In this document: piece by piece, positions 14,817-22,982 of the stretch
Position numbering within the stretch: the first letter of the stretch is position 1
How the letters are laid out: every line of letters begins with the position of its first letter
Assembly (NCBI GenBank): GCA_026393835.1
Contig: JAPKZK010000114.1
Span: 1 to 40,091, forward strand
From: Candidatus Aminicenantota bacterium
GTDB taxonomy: Bacteria > Acidobacteriota > Aminicenantia > UBA2199
DNA: 40,091 bases
Direction: 5' to 3'
Notes under the pieces: generated by a model
Databases searched by the model: none
What the model saw: the letters and a program-made list of their open reading frames with translations, nothing else
What the model was told of the DNA's origin: nothing
Made by a program: the position numbers and the translations under genes

Positions 14817-17359
14817 GATGCATCCTCCTTCATCCTGATTTTGAAGGGATGGGTCCCTAACACATGCCTCTGGTAACGAGATTTTTTTATTTCCAGCATC
14901 TTGAATTTATAATCCAACCTGAGGGACCATCCTAATTTAATCCAGATATCAGTCAGAAATTCGACCTCTTCCAATTCCCTCTTGATATCTGTCGTACTCT
15001 CTTCCGGATCTTCCAATATAAAAATTCCCAGGATACCGCTGGAAGAGATTAGCCGGAAGAGTTTGAAGATATATTCCCTGGCCATGGGTTCATTCAGAAA
15101 AGAATTGATATTATCGATTACCACCGCATGGAGTCGTCTGTCGTGGGTAGGTTCACCCTGTGTGGCGACGAATGACGCTTCGATAAGGCGGGAGATTTGC
15201 TTGAATCTCTGCCAGAAGAGGATACGGTCATCATCTTCTGTTTTCTCACCCACAAAACGCGGCGACAGCCTGGGTAACAATAAAAGTCGATTGGTCCCCG
15301 CTTTATCAAATAAATCTTCATACTCGACATCGTCTCTATCCGGATCCTGTTGGGAAGCTTCAGCAGGTAAAGATTCAATAAGTTTCGCCTCCAGGATTTG
15401 TATTGCGATATTCTCGCCTTCGCTCATCTTCTCTGCCAGGTTCTTAATGGTAAATAGGGGCTGCTCTAAGCTGAAATAAGCGACTGCCCCGTTCTGTTTT
15501 TTTTCTTTCAGGCACGGGGCGTTTTTCCCAGAACAGCCTTGCGGGCATTTTATCAATGAAAGGTTATTAATTATATCCAGGGCAAGGGTTGATTTACCGA
15601 TGCCCGGGGGGCCGGCAATCACCACGTTGATACCCAGTATCCTGGGAGGGTAGACGATTTTATTTTGAGCCTTCCTGTTAATATACCATCCTCCCGATAA
15701 AGGTAGTTCTATCCCCAGGGGAGAGAAAATTTCCTGGCCGGAGCTTTTCCAGCAGGGGCTGATTTCATTCAGTAAATAGGTGAGCTTTTCATTGCCGGGG
15801 TGAATGAAAAATCGCGAGTTTTCAGTTTTTTCATTTTCTTTTTCTGGCGTCGAATCGGTCGATGGATGTATTTTAATTATATTCTCAAGAATCAATCGTG
15901 CACTCTGTTGAAGTTTCTCCAGGTTGGGAGAATCGATGATCGATTCCACAAAAAAGAGAAACCAGGAGCTCAAGTTAATGACGGAAATTCCCTCATTTTC
16001 GCCGTTATCCGTTTGTACACCATTTCTACCCGGTTTATACAAAATCTCAACTGTCCATTCGGCAGCCAATTCCTGGATTTCCAGGGAAAAAGGCAGATGC
16101 GAAAGTTCCTTAAAAAAAGAGTAGAACAATTTACAACTTTTTTTCCCGGAAAAAATCACCGCCAGGCGGGACAGCCTGTGAACGACCAATTTAAGTTGCT
16201 CCTGGGTTTCAAACCCTGCTTCACTCTGGAGCATCTCCCAGGAAAAATATCTTTTCTTAAAAACACCGTATTTCAATTTAAACATCGCTTCAATGACACG
16301 GCTAACCTTAAAATAGGAAATGGTCGGCTCCACCACCGGAATAAACTGATATTTTTCTTCCTCCTTCAAAACCTTTAAAAGGTCTCCATCTACTTCCACC
16401 AGGCAGGCCTGGAGGGCAATGTTCATTTGCTTTAACTCCGGCGACCACCCCCGGATTAATTCGTTTTTATATAAAACATCCCTGGCGAAAATGCCACACA
16501 GACTCTTTTGATTATTCACTTCCGGTGTTTGTCCCTCCTGGATTTGCTTTTTCAGTTCATCGATAGGATACACCACGATACATCGGCCAATCAGATCAAT
16601 TTTGCACCCCCCGATATTCGAGCGGAACTCCCCTTTTGAATAACCGGGGGAGGTTTTTCCCGGTAAAAATTCGCTGTAAACTGCCCGATGATAAGAAGTA
16701 TCCAGTTCATCTCCAATTACCAGAAGGGCAGACAACCACTTTACCCGAATTTTTCCATACCGGGCCAGGTACCTGTCTGACAAAAAACCTTCGTCGTTTT
16801 TAAGGTATTCTTTAAAATACTTGGTGTGGCATAAGGTGACAATAGCTACTATTTGCGCCAGTTCTTTATCAAAAATGCCAAAATTGGAATACCTGTCGAT
16901 GATGGTCAATGCACTGATAAATGGATGGGGTTTGGATTTTTTCGTTGTAAGAATAGCAAGGGCTTCATTATTCAATTGAATTTTTTTCTGAAGTTCCTGA
17001 ATAATATCATTTATATCTTTAGGGGTTTTTCCAGCGTGTTTTTCTTGCGTTGGATTTTCCGGGTAATCCCCCTCCTTTAATTTGCCTATATCGTGGAGCA
17101 GGGTGGACGTCAGCAGGATATATATCTCAACCGAAGTTAAGTCCAGGTGGGGATTACTTTCCATAAGGTTTTCGATTTCATGAAGCACCCCCTGTATATG
17201 ACTTAGACCGCTAAGACTACCCCCTTGATGCGGTAAAGCATCGATAAGATGTTGACTTAGCTTACATATAACTTCCAGGTTTTCAGCCAGTTCTACCGAC
17301 AACGGGTCTTTTCTTTCCATCAGGACCGACAAAAATTTGCCTTTCAGTATTTCAATCAT
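14813..17359 (-). CDS. HD-domain (HD-CE-like) and KaiC-like ATPase fusion protein
   Basis: This is an 848-residue fusion. The N-terminal about 330 residues form an HD-type domain: His54 in SHIQGVLHEIE, LLHDIGKL with His89-Asp90, a downstream His in LCHTKYF, and VIGDELDTSYHR near 216-227. This is like the ADELD box of HD/HD-CE nucleotide-hydrolase-like domains. A helical middle follows (about 340-560). The C-terminal about 280 residues are KaiC-like: Walker A INVVIAGPPGIGKSTLALDI near 573-592, a Cys-rich insert (CPQGCSGKNAPC), Walker B HAVVIDNINSFL near 745, and the KaiC tail pattern FKMLEIKKSRYQRHVLGTHP. GAGGG precedes the ATG. Known HD domains are metal-dependent phosphohydrolases; here the substrate is unknown. 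It forms an operon with the degenerate KaiC-like protein. Confidence 0.75.
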   Translation of the reverse strand: MIEILKGKFLSVLMERKDPLSVELAENLEVICKLSQHLIDALPHQGGSLSGLSHIQGVLHEIENLMESNPHLDLTSVEIYILLTSTLLHDIGKLKEGDYPENPTQEKHAGKTPKDINDIIQELQKKIQLNNEALAILTTKKSKPHPFISALTIIDRYSNFGIFDKELAQIVAIVTLCHTKYFKEYLKNDEGFLSDRYLARYGKIRVKWLSALLVIGDELDTSYHRAVYSEFLPGKTSPGYSKGEFRSNIGGCKIDLIGRCIVVYPIDELKKQIQEGQTPEVNNQKSLCGIFARDVLYKNELIRGWSPELKQMNIALQACLVEVDGDLLKVLKEEEKYQFIPVVEPTISYFKVSRVIEAMFKLKYGVFKKRYFSWEMLQSEAGFETQEQLKLVVHRLSRLAVIFSGKKSCKLFYSFFKELSHLPFSLEIQELAAEWTVEILYKPGRNGVQTDNGENEGISVINLSSWFLFFVESIIDSPNLEKLQQSARLILENIIKIHPSTDSTPEKENEKTENSRFFIHPGNEKLTYLLNEISPCWKSSGQEIFSPLGIELPLSGGWYINRKAQNKIVYPPRILGINVVIAGPPGIGKSTLALDIINNLSLIKCPQGCSGKNAPCLKEKKQNGAVAYFSLEQPLFTIKNLAEKMSEGENIAIQILEAKLIESLPAEASQQDPDRDDVEYEDLFDKAGTNRLLLLPRLSPRFVGEKTEDDDRILFWQRFKQISRLIEASFVATQGEPTHDRRLHAVVIDNINSFLNEPMAREYIFKLFRLISSSGILGIFILEDPEESTTDIKRELEEVEFLTDIWIKLGWSLRLDYKFKMLEIKKSRYQRHVLGTHPFKIRMKEDAS

Positions 17360-17379
17360 TTTTCCCTCACTTGTTTTAT

Positions 17380-17408
17380 ATTATACATCAAAATAAAAAT
17401 GTTTTCAA
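17380..17408 (-). promoter_or_regulatory. Promoter of the HD-KaiC operon
   Basis: TTGAAA (17408-17403), a 17-nt spacer and TATAAT (17385-17380) lie on the minus strand. A short leader with GAGGG precedes ATG 17359. Near-consensus. Confidence 0.65.
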
Positions 17409-17549
17409 ATTTTTTTTAAGCAGTTTTTAGAGATAGACTCGAAGCGCCATTACCAGAGCAAAATCAAAACCAGTTATTTTCGCTTGTTTTCGCTTCCCAG
17501 GTTAGGTATCTTAGACGCCAGGCAAACTTTTTCATGAAAATATTTTTTA

Positions 17550-17578
17550 TTGACAAAAAACCTCGAAGGTATTATATT
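17550..17578 (+). promoter_or_regulatory. Near-consensus promoter of the short DUF2442 gene
   Basis: TTGACA (17550-17555), a 17-nt spacer and TATATT (17573-17578) lie 8 nt before GTG 17587. There is no Shine-Dalgarno. Confidence 0.6.
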
Positions 17579-17586
17579 AGTTAGGT

Positions 17587-17754
17587 GTGATTGACCTGGA
17601 AAATGAATTAGAGGGTGAAATTTTTGGCCCGCTTAAGAAGCCTGATACATTTAAATCGTTTGAAGTGGACCCTGAACTTGAAACCATCGTATGGGAGAAT
17701 GGCGCGGACCTCGCCCCGGAATTCCTTCATGAAAATATGAGAATTTCCGGTTAG
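17587..17754 (+). CDS. Truncated DUF2442 protein (55 aa)
   Basis: A GTG-initiated reading frame encodes VIDLENELEGEIFGPLKK, then FKSFEVDPELETIVWENGAD and LAPEFLHEN. This is the C-terminal two thirds of the DUF2442 domain, normally about 80 residues. The first 25-30 residues of the family (MxRVxxxxxxxxYxLxxxFxDG) are missing, and the frame is closed upstream by TAG directly before the GTG. A strong promoter sits 8 nt upstream, so a short product could be made from a leaderless message. Alternatively this is a decayed gene whose 5' end was replaced. DUF2442 proteins often pair with DUF4160 toxin-antitoxin-like partners; none is visible here. Confidence 0.6.
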   Translation: MIDLENELEGEIFGPLKKPDTFKSFEVDPELETIVWENGADLAPEFLHENMRISG

Positions 17755-18135
17755 CTTCTTCCTCCCAATCAAAAACATCCTGGAGTTTAGGGGAATGCCA
17801 GGGAACCAACTAAGAACTTAGACGTCTGGAAAAGAAAATTTCCCCCCCGCTTTAAAATTTTCCCCGGGACAAAATAAATACCAGCGAATTTCGCTTGCTT
17901 TCGTTTCCCAGCCTGTTCCAACGGGGCATTTGAGGAACAGGCAATGCCTGTTCCCTACCAATTTGCGCCCCGTGCATACCTTTTCGGTTAGGCTCAGGCT
18001 AGATACAATAAAATATCGAAAAATTGACAATTGAATGCCTCTTTGGGATTTTTTTTGCTTTGAAAACCTTTAACGATATGGGTTTAGAGAATATTTGCGG
18101 ATAATTTTCGTTCAAAAAAACGGCATTTTTCGAGC
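17755..18135. other. Intergenic region with alternative hairpins
   Basis: I see no supported gene. GCCTGTTCC (17911-17919), GGAACAGGCA (17934-17943) and TGCCTGTTCC (17945-17954) can form two mutually exclusive stems. Phrases such as TTTCGCTTG.TTTCG.TTCCCAG occur twice nearby (about 17478-17500 and 17887-17910), which suggests a repeated intergenic unit. Confidence 0.6.
17911..17954. repeat. Three-arm inverted repeat (mutually exclusive hairpins)
   Basis: Arm A is GCCTGTTCC, arm B GGAACAGGCA and arm C TGCCTGTTCC. B pairs perfectly with A (14-nt loop) or with C (1-nt spacer). Confidence 0.7.
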
Positions 18136-18164
18136 TTGACATGATCGAGAGGCGCCGTTATAAT
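18136..18164 (+). promoter_or_regulatory. Perfect-consensus sigma70 promoter
   Basis: TTGACA (18136-18141), 17 nt and TATAAT (18159-18164): both hexamers are exact. The leader to ATG 18221 is about 50 nt and contains AAAGGAG. Confidence 0.85.
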
Positions 18165-18220
18165 GTTCTCTTCGTTCATTGTGCACTTTGAATGATTAAT
18201 TTCAGTTAAAAGGAGTAAAC

Positions 18221-18733
18221 ATGATTACAAAAAGTATCGACGACGCTTCGTTAACTAAAGAAAACGAGGAATTGACCGTTCAAAGCATCAATGCCGCCCA
18301 GGCGGTATTTCCCTGGCTGATAGGCCTTACCCTGGAAGTTCGACAGTCTTTGCCCAAAATGGGGAAAGGCGGACTGGATTTCGTGGAAAGAACCTTGATT
18401 TATGGGAAGGAACATCCAAACCTGGTTACCGCTTTCCAGGACTTAGACACGCAGGATCATAAACTGGGACTGCTGAAACAAATCCAACGGGTGTTGAGTA
18501 TCCTTGAGCCTTTCTGTGAAGAACTCAGCGATACGTATATGCTGTTGGGAACTGAAGCGTATGCTTCAGCGCGGGTTTTTTATAATACGGCTAAGGCCGC
18601 GGCCAAAATGGGCGTTCCTGGCTGCGATGTAATTGTAAAAGACCTGGCCGAACGTTATAAAAAACAATTTTCTTCTACTGAAAAGAAGGGAAAAGCTTCC
18701 AAAGCGGAGAATAATTCCGCCGAAAATCTGTAA
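18221..18733 (+). CDS. Hypothetical helical protein (170 aa)
   Basis: I do not recognise a named family. The start is clear: AAAAGGAG lies 6 nt before ATG. The product is soluble and mostly helical (SINAAQAVFPWLIGL, KLGLLKQIQRVLSILEPFCE, YASARVFYNTAKAAAKM). It has a Lys/Glu/Asn-rich flexible tail (STEKKGKASKAENNSAEN). It lies directly behind a perfect-consensus promoter, so it is likely highly expressed, and directly before the 21-unit repeat array. A structural, storage or stress role is possible, but nothing in the sequence decides it. Confidence 0.7.
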   Translation: MITKSIDDASLTKENEELTVQSINAAQAVFPWLIGLTLEVRQSLPKMGKGGLDFVERTLIYGKEHPNLVTAFQDLDTQDHKLGLLKQIQRVLSILEPFCEELSDTYMLLGTEAYASARVFYNTAKAAAKMGVPGCDVIVKDLAERYKKQFSSTEKKGKASKAENNSAENL

Positions 18734-18760
18734 AAACACCGGTTTCCGGGGTCCTGGGCG

Positions 18761-19190
18761 CTGATTCGGCGTTAAAAGCTCTGAATTGGCGCCCCGGGCC
18801 CCGATTTAGCGTTCAAAGCCCCAATTTGGCGTCAAAAACTCCGAATTCGGCGCCCTGAACTCCGATTTGGCGTTAAAAGCTCTGAATTGGGGCCTGGAAC
18901 AGCGAATCAGTGCTCAAAGCTTCATCATTTCAAAAAAAAACTCCAATTTTGTGTTCCGAACACCGGTACCGGTGCAAAAAGCTCTGATTTAGGATTTTTT
19001 AACTCCAAAATATCGGTGTAAAAAGCTCTAAATCGGAGTTCCGAACACCGACAGCGGAGTAAAAAGCGCCGATTTGGAGTTCCGAACACCGATATCGGAG
19101 CAAAAAGCGCCAAATCGGGGCTTCGAGCACTGATTCGGTGTTAAAAACGTCGATTTGGAGTTCCGAGCTCCGATTTCGATGTTTTTTTCC
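18761..19190. repeat. 430-bp array of 21 degenerate 20-21 bp tandem repeats
   Basis: The whole segment can be cut by eye into 21 units of 20-23 bp (sum exactly 430, mean 20.5). The consensus is close to CGATTTGGCGTTAAAAGCTC. In the right half the units alternate between types ending TTCCGAACAC and AAAAAGCGC, giving a 41-bp higher-order period. Several units have short dyads (CCGAATTCGG, ACCGGTACCGGT, CCGATATCGG). The A-tracts recur about every 41 bp. A 41-bp period is not a multiple of three, so this is not a protein repeat. No exact repeat with unique spacers is present, so it is not CRISPR. Confidence 0.8.
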
Positions 19191-19322
19191 GGACTGTCAC
19201 CCCTTTTCCTTTTTTTCCCTTCCAGTTTATCCTTAAACATGTTCCCGGACGAATAGGACTACCACTAATTATATTATATGGGCAGCGATGATACAAATTC
19301 TATAACAAAAAGGAGGTTAACA

Positions 19323-20753
19323 ATGAGTAACAAACAAGAGAAACGTTTCACTGTAAGATCGATGGCTGTTTTTTTTCTTACAGCGGTTATCCTGGGATTC
19401 ATGGTGTTTGTATTTAGCCAATGCAAGGCAAAGATGCCGCAGATGCCTCCGGTCAAGGTCCAGGAGCCTGCGGTCAAAAAGCCTGCCCCTCCGTCACTGC
19501 CGACCCATGCTTCTAAAGAAAAACAATGGGAAGAGTTATCTTCCGACTTCAGCTTCGCGGAGAGCGTAGACGGAGGTGTTGAAGGAGGCGTTGAAGGAGG
19601 CGTTTGCGGTGGAGTTCTGGGCGCCCCCCCGGGGGATGGTTATTTTGGAATAAATCTTGATTCCTCTATAAGATATGCTCCTCCTCACTCCTTCAATACC
19701 GAAGAGTACAACCGTATTTATGAAAACCGCTTCTTAACAGCCCTGGATAATCCCCTCTCTACTTTTTCCATCGATGTGGACACCGGTTCTTACTCCAATA
19801 TCAGGCGCTATCTCAACGACTACCGGCTTCCCCCCAAAGACGCGGTACGAATCGAAGAAATGATCAACTATTTTGAATACGACTACCCAGAACCTATGGG
19901 CATTCACCCCTTTTCTATCACCACAAAAATGTGTACGTGTCCCTGGGAATCCTCCCATTTTGTCCTCCACATCGGGGTCCATGGCAAAAGCCTTGCCGGC
20001 GACTCGCTTCCTCTTTCCAACCTGGTATTTTTACTGGATGTCTCCGGTTCTATGGACGAGCCGGACAAGCTGCCGCTGCTGGTGTCTTCTTTCAAATTGT
20101 TGGCGTCCCAATTAAGCGCCGGGGACAAAGTTGCTATTGTAGTATATGCCGGCGCCGCCGGGGTGGTCTTGCCTTCCGTGCCGGGGAGTCAAAAAGAGGT
20201 AATCCTGGCGGCGCTGGATAAACTGACCGCCGGGGGTTGTACCGCCGGGAACGCCGGTATCCGCCTGGTAGGTTACGAAAACCGGGTCCTACCAAAAGAG
20301 GATTTCGCCGATGATAAAAAAGATGCGGGAGAGTTGGGAGCCGGTCATACGGTTACAGCCCTTTATGAAATTATTCCCTGTAAACCCGGGGAAAAAAGCC
20401 CGGGCTCCGACCCCCTAAGATTCCAGGAAACCTATGTGAAAGCGGAAGCGTTAAATACCGGTGAAATGGCCCTGGTGAAATTACGGTACAAGCAGCCCCA
20501 GGGTGAGGAAAGCCAACTGGTTACCCAGTCGGCGCCATGGGAAGAACGCGACTTTAAAAAGAGTTCTGAGAACGTAAAGTTTTCTGCTGCCGTGGTCATG
20601 TTGGGTATGTTGCTCAGGGAATCGGAATACGTCGGGAATGTCGCCTATGACGACGTATTAGCTTATGCAAAGGACGCAGTAGGACCGGATAGATACGGGT
20701 ACCGCGGCGAGTTCCTTCACCTGGTCTCGGTTGCTAAGAGACTGAAACAATAA
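19323..20753 (+). CDS. VWA-domain protein (YfbK-like) with internal deletion
   Basis: Start ATG 19323 has AAAGGAGG 6 nt upstream; an in-frame ATG at 19278 lacks this. The 476-residue protein has an N-terminal membrane or signal segment (about 13-37), a Pro-rich then Gly-rich stretch (GGVEGGVEGGVCGGVLG), and the VWA N-terminal domain (NRFLTALDNPLSTFSIDVDT). The VWA strand LVFLLDVSGSMD follows (MIDAS Asp239). Then GGCTAGNAGIRL is joined directly to VGYENRVLPKEDF, the start of the DUF3520 region. Full relatives have roughly 100-120 residues between these two points, including the rest of the Rossmann fold with the other MIDAS ligands. The C-terminal domain ends normally (YGYRGEFLHLVSVAKRL). The frame is intact. 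Confidence 0.85.
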   Translation: MSNKQEKRFTVRSMAVFFLTAVILGFMVFVFSQCKAKMPQMPPVKVQEPAVKKPAPPSLPTHASKEKQWEELSSDFSFAESVDGGVEGGVEGGVCGGVLGAPPGDGYFGINLDSSIRYAPPHSFNTEEYNRIYENRFLTALDNPLSTFSIDVDTGSYSNIRRYLNDYRLPPKDAVRIEEMINYFEYDYPEPMGIHPFSITTKMCTCPWESSHFVLHIGVHGKSLAGDSLPLSNLVFLLDVSGSMDEPDKLPLLVSSFKLLASQLSAGDKVAIVVYAGAAGVVLPSVPGSQKEVILAALDKLTAGGCTAGNAGIRLVGYENRVLPKEDFADDKKDAGELGAGHTVTALYEIIPCKPGEKSPGSDPLRFQETYVKAEALNTGEMALVKLRYKQPQGEESQLVTQSAPWEERDFKKSSENVKFSAAVVMLGMLLRESEYVGNVAYDDVLAYAKDAVGPDRYGYRGEFLHLVSVAKRLKQ

Positions 20754-20774
20754 TATTAATAAGCTTTTGATTCC

Positions 20775-20805
20775 GGCGGCCGGCATGCGCCGCGTGCCGG
20801 CCGCC
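20775..20805 (+). terminator. GC-rich 11-bp stem-loop after the VWA gene
   Basis: GGCGGCCGGCA/TGCCGGCCGCC with a 9-nt loop lies 21 bp after the VWA stop. A second small palindrome GCAGCATGCTGC follows (20810-20821). No T-run follows directly, so termination is not certain. Confidence 0.5.
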
Positions 20806-21029
20806 TGGGGCAGCATGCTGCTGCATAATACACAATATCACTACCGGAGACAATCCGCGCAGCGTTTTTCCCATCCCCTGCCCGACAGAACCCAAAGGGG
20901 AGTTTAAATATGGGAATTTGCTTTAATCGGTATTCGAGATATTGAATTTATATCAAAAAAAGGGTATAACTAACCTGGATTCTAACTTCAGGAGTCCGAT
21001 GCAATGAAATTTGAAGTAAGGAAAAAAAG

Positions 21030-22199
21030 ATGAGTGAAACAGAAGCATCTGAAAAATATGAGGAAGAGGTGTTTATCACTGACCTCGCCATCCACCGGGT
21101 CAGACATTTAAAAGACATCCACATCCCTCTTTCCAAAGATGAACGAAAACATTTGATCCTGACGGGAAAAAACGGCAGCGGCAAAACCTCTGTTTTAAAT
21201 AGTATAAAGACCGAAATCTGGTCTATCTTAAGTCTTCCAGGTGGTCTTGTCTGGGCAGATGACAAAGAGGGCAAAAAAAGGCAAGGAGTTTCATTTGAAT
21301 TTTCCGGCAATCGCAAATATATAGATTATTTCAGGGATAGTCATTTTGTATTTTCTTTCTACAGTGCAAGGCGTCAGGTGGATATGACAACCCCAACAGG
21401 TTTGAATAAAATAGATTTAAAAAGACGCTTCAATATTGACGAATACCCGGGCAAAGAATTCATTCAATATATTGTTAATCTAAAAGCCGAGAAATCCTTC
21501 GCAAGGGATGACAAAGACTATGAAACTGCCCAAAATATCGACCTCTGGTTTGAAAACTTTGAAGACGGTTTGAAAGAAATTTTTGAAGACCTATCCCTGC
21601 GGCTTGATTTTGACAGGAAAAATTATAATTTTAATATCATCCAGGAAAACAAAGAACCCTTTGATTTTAATACGCTGGCGGATGGCTATTCTGCGATCAT
21701 TAATGTGGTGGCTGATATTATCCTCAGGATGGGACAGAATAAAACCATAAGTTATGATGTGCAGGGTTTGATTTTAATCGATGAGATCGATGCGCACCTG
21801 CATATTAACTTGCAGAAAAAGATATTTCCTTTCTTAACCCGTTTCTTTCCCAGGATACAATTCATTGTTACCACCCATTCGCCTTTTGTACTGAATTCAA
21901 TCGAAAATGCAGTTATCTACGACCTTGAAAAGAAATTGCTGGTAAACGATTTATCAGGTTACGCATACGACGGAATTGTTGAAGGTTACTTTGAGAACGA
22001 TAAATATTCGGAAATAATCAAAAACAAAATCGCGCAGTACGAACAACTGGTCAACCGAGAAAAACGGACTGAAACGGAAGAAGATCAAATGATAGACCTG
22101 AAAAAGTACCTGGAAAGCATTCCCGGCTCCCTGGCGCCAGAACTTAAAGCGAAATTCCAGCAGGTTGAACTCTACCGGATAGGCAAACAGCATGATTAA
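21030..22199 (+). CDS. ptuA: AAA ATPase of a Septu-like (PtuA) defence pair
   Basis: This 389-residue ABC/OLD-like AAA ATPase has Walker A LTGKNGSGKTSVLNS (Gly46-Thr53), Walker B GLILIDEIDAHLH (Asp251-Glu252) and a switch-like TTHSPFVLNS near 280. It overlaps by 8 bp an HNH nuclease gene. An ATPase plus HNH pair in this order and size is the Septu (PtuA-PtuB) anti-phage layout; similar pairs also occur as retron effectors. PtuA is thought to sense infection and control nuclease activity of the complex. AAGGA precedes the ATG. A 9-codon frame (21004-21033) ends on this start codon (ATGA) and could couple translation. Family is firm; the Septu name rests on the neighbour. Confidence 0.75.
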   Translation: MSETEASEKYEEEVFITDLAIHRVRHLKDIHIPLSKDERKHLILTGKNGSGKTSVLNSIKTEIWSILSLPGGLVWADDKEGKKRQGVSFEFSGNRKYIDYFRDSHFVFSFYSARRQVDMTTPTGLNKIDLKRRFNIDEYPGKEFIQYIVNLKAEKSFARDDKDYETAQNIDLWFENFEDGLKEIFEDLSLRLDFDRKNYNFNIIQENKEPFDFNTLADGYSAIINVVADIILRMGQNKTISYDVQGLILIDEIDAHLHINLQKKIFPFLTRFFPRIQFIVTTHSPFVLNSIENAVIYDLEKKLLVNDLSGYAYDGIVEGYFENDKYSEIIKNKIAQYEQLVNREKRTETEEDQMIDLKKYLESIPGSLAPELKAKFQQVELYRIGKQHD

Positions 22200-22851
22200 T
22201 ATCCAAAAATCAATGCCCCCGCCCTCCTGCCTGGAAAAAGAAAAAAACAAGGCCAATGGCGATTACAAATGCGGTGAAGTCCTTAAAAGGACGGAAGAGG
22301 ATTTCAACAGTAAGTGTTATCTTTGCGAGTACAAGAATCCGCCCTCCATTAACGTAGAGCATTTCGTGCCCCATCGGGGCGATAAGAATCTGAAATTCGA
22401 TTGGAATAACCTGTTCTGGTCCTGTACACACTGCAATAATACAAAGGGTGACAAATTCGACAACATATTAAACTGTACAAACCCGGATCACGATGTCGAA
22501 AATTGGATTAAATATGACATGAAACCGTTTCCAGGGGAAAAGGTGAAAATTTTATCACTCAAGGAAGGTGAAATAGTGGACAACACGTCCCGGTTACTGC
22601 TGGCTATTTATAACGGGACGACGCCGTTAAAAAAGATCGAATCCGCCAATATTCGCAAAGCGTTGTTGAATGAAATCCTGGATTTCCAGGGACAACTTCT
22701 TGGTTATGTTGAAAATGGAGAGGAAAAAGAATTCTATCTTAAAAAAATAAAAAAGCATTTAAGAAAATCATCCGCCTTTACAGCGTTTAAGCGGTGGATA
22801 ATTAAAGAGAACCCGGTTCTCAGTAAGGACCTGGAACAATATTTCGATTGA
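22192..22851 (+). CDS. ptuB: HNH endonuclease of a Septu-like (PtuB) defence pair
   Basis: This 219-residue protein has a zinc-binding HNH core: Cys42-x2-Cys45, then VEHFVPHRGD with His57, WNNLFWSCTHCNNTKGD with Asn73, Cys78 and Cys81, and Lys85. The core matches HNH proteins of the PtuB / TIGR02646-like group, which cleave nucleic acids together with an ATPase. The C-terminal about 120 residues are helical. The 8-bp overlap with the ATPase gene means a single transcript and coupled translation. No toxin, retron reverse transcriptase or ncRNA is visible beside the pair, so a stand-alone Septu-like system is the best reading. Confidence 0.78.
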   Translation: MINIQKSMPPPSCLEKEKNKANGDYKCGEVLKRTEEDFNSKCYLCEYKNPPSINVEHFVPHRGDKNLKFDWNNLFWSCTHCNNTKGDKFDNILNCTNPDHDVENWIKYDMKPFPGEKVKILSLKEGEIVDNTSRLLLAIYNGTTPLKKIESANIRKALLNEILDFQGQLLGYVENGEEKEFYLKKIKKHLRKSSAFTAFKRWIIKENPVLSKDLEQYFD

Positions 22852-22982
22852 TAGCTCCTGTCTCCGTTCTTCCGTGCCTTCTTGTTTATCCGGTTTAACT
22901 ATTTCCAGGGATTTCCAGTTTCGAACTGTCCCCCTATTCTCCTTACTTCCCGGACAGGCTATGAAAATATCGGCATCTATGG

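Noticed and set aside
17818..18030. 70-codon minus-strand open frame
   Set aside because: It spans the three-arm hairpin and repeated intergenic phrases, with no ribosome site or family pattern.
18761..19190. CRISPR array
   Set aside because: There are no exact repeats separated by unique spacers, the units are contiguous and degenerate, and no cas genes are present.
18925..19240. Two minus-strand frames inside the 21-unit array
   Set aside because: The repeated protein words (such as FAPISVFGTP) come only from the DNA repeat; the 41-bp period shifts frame and no start site is convincing.
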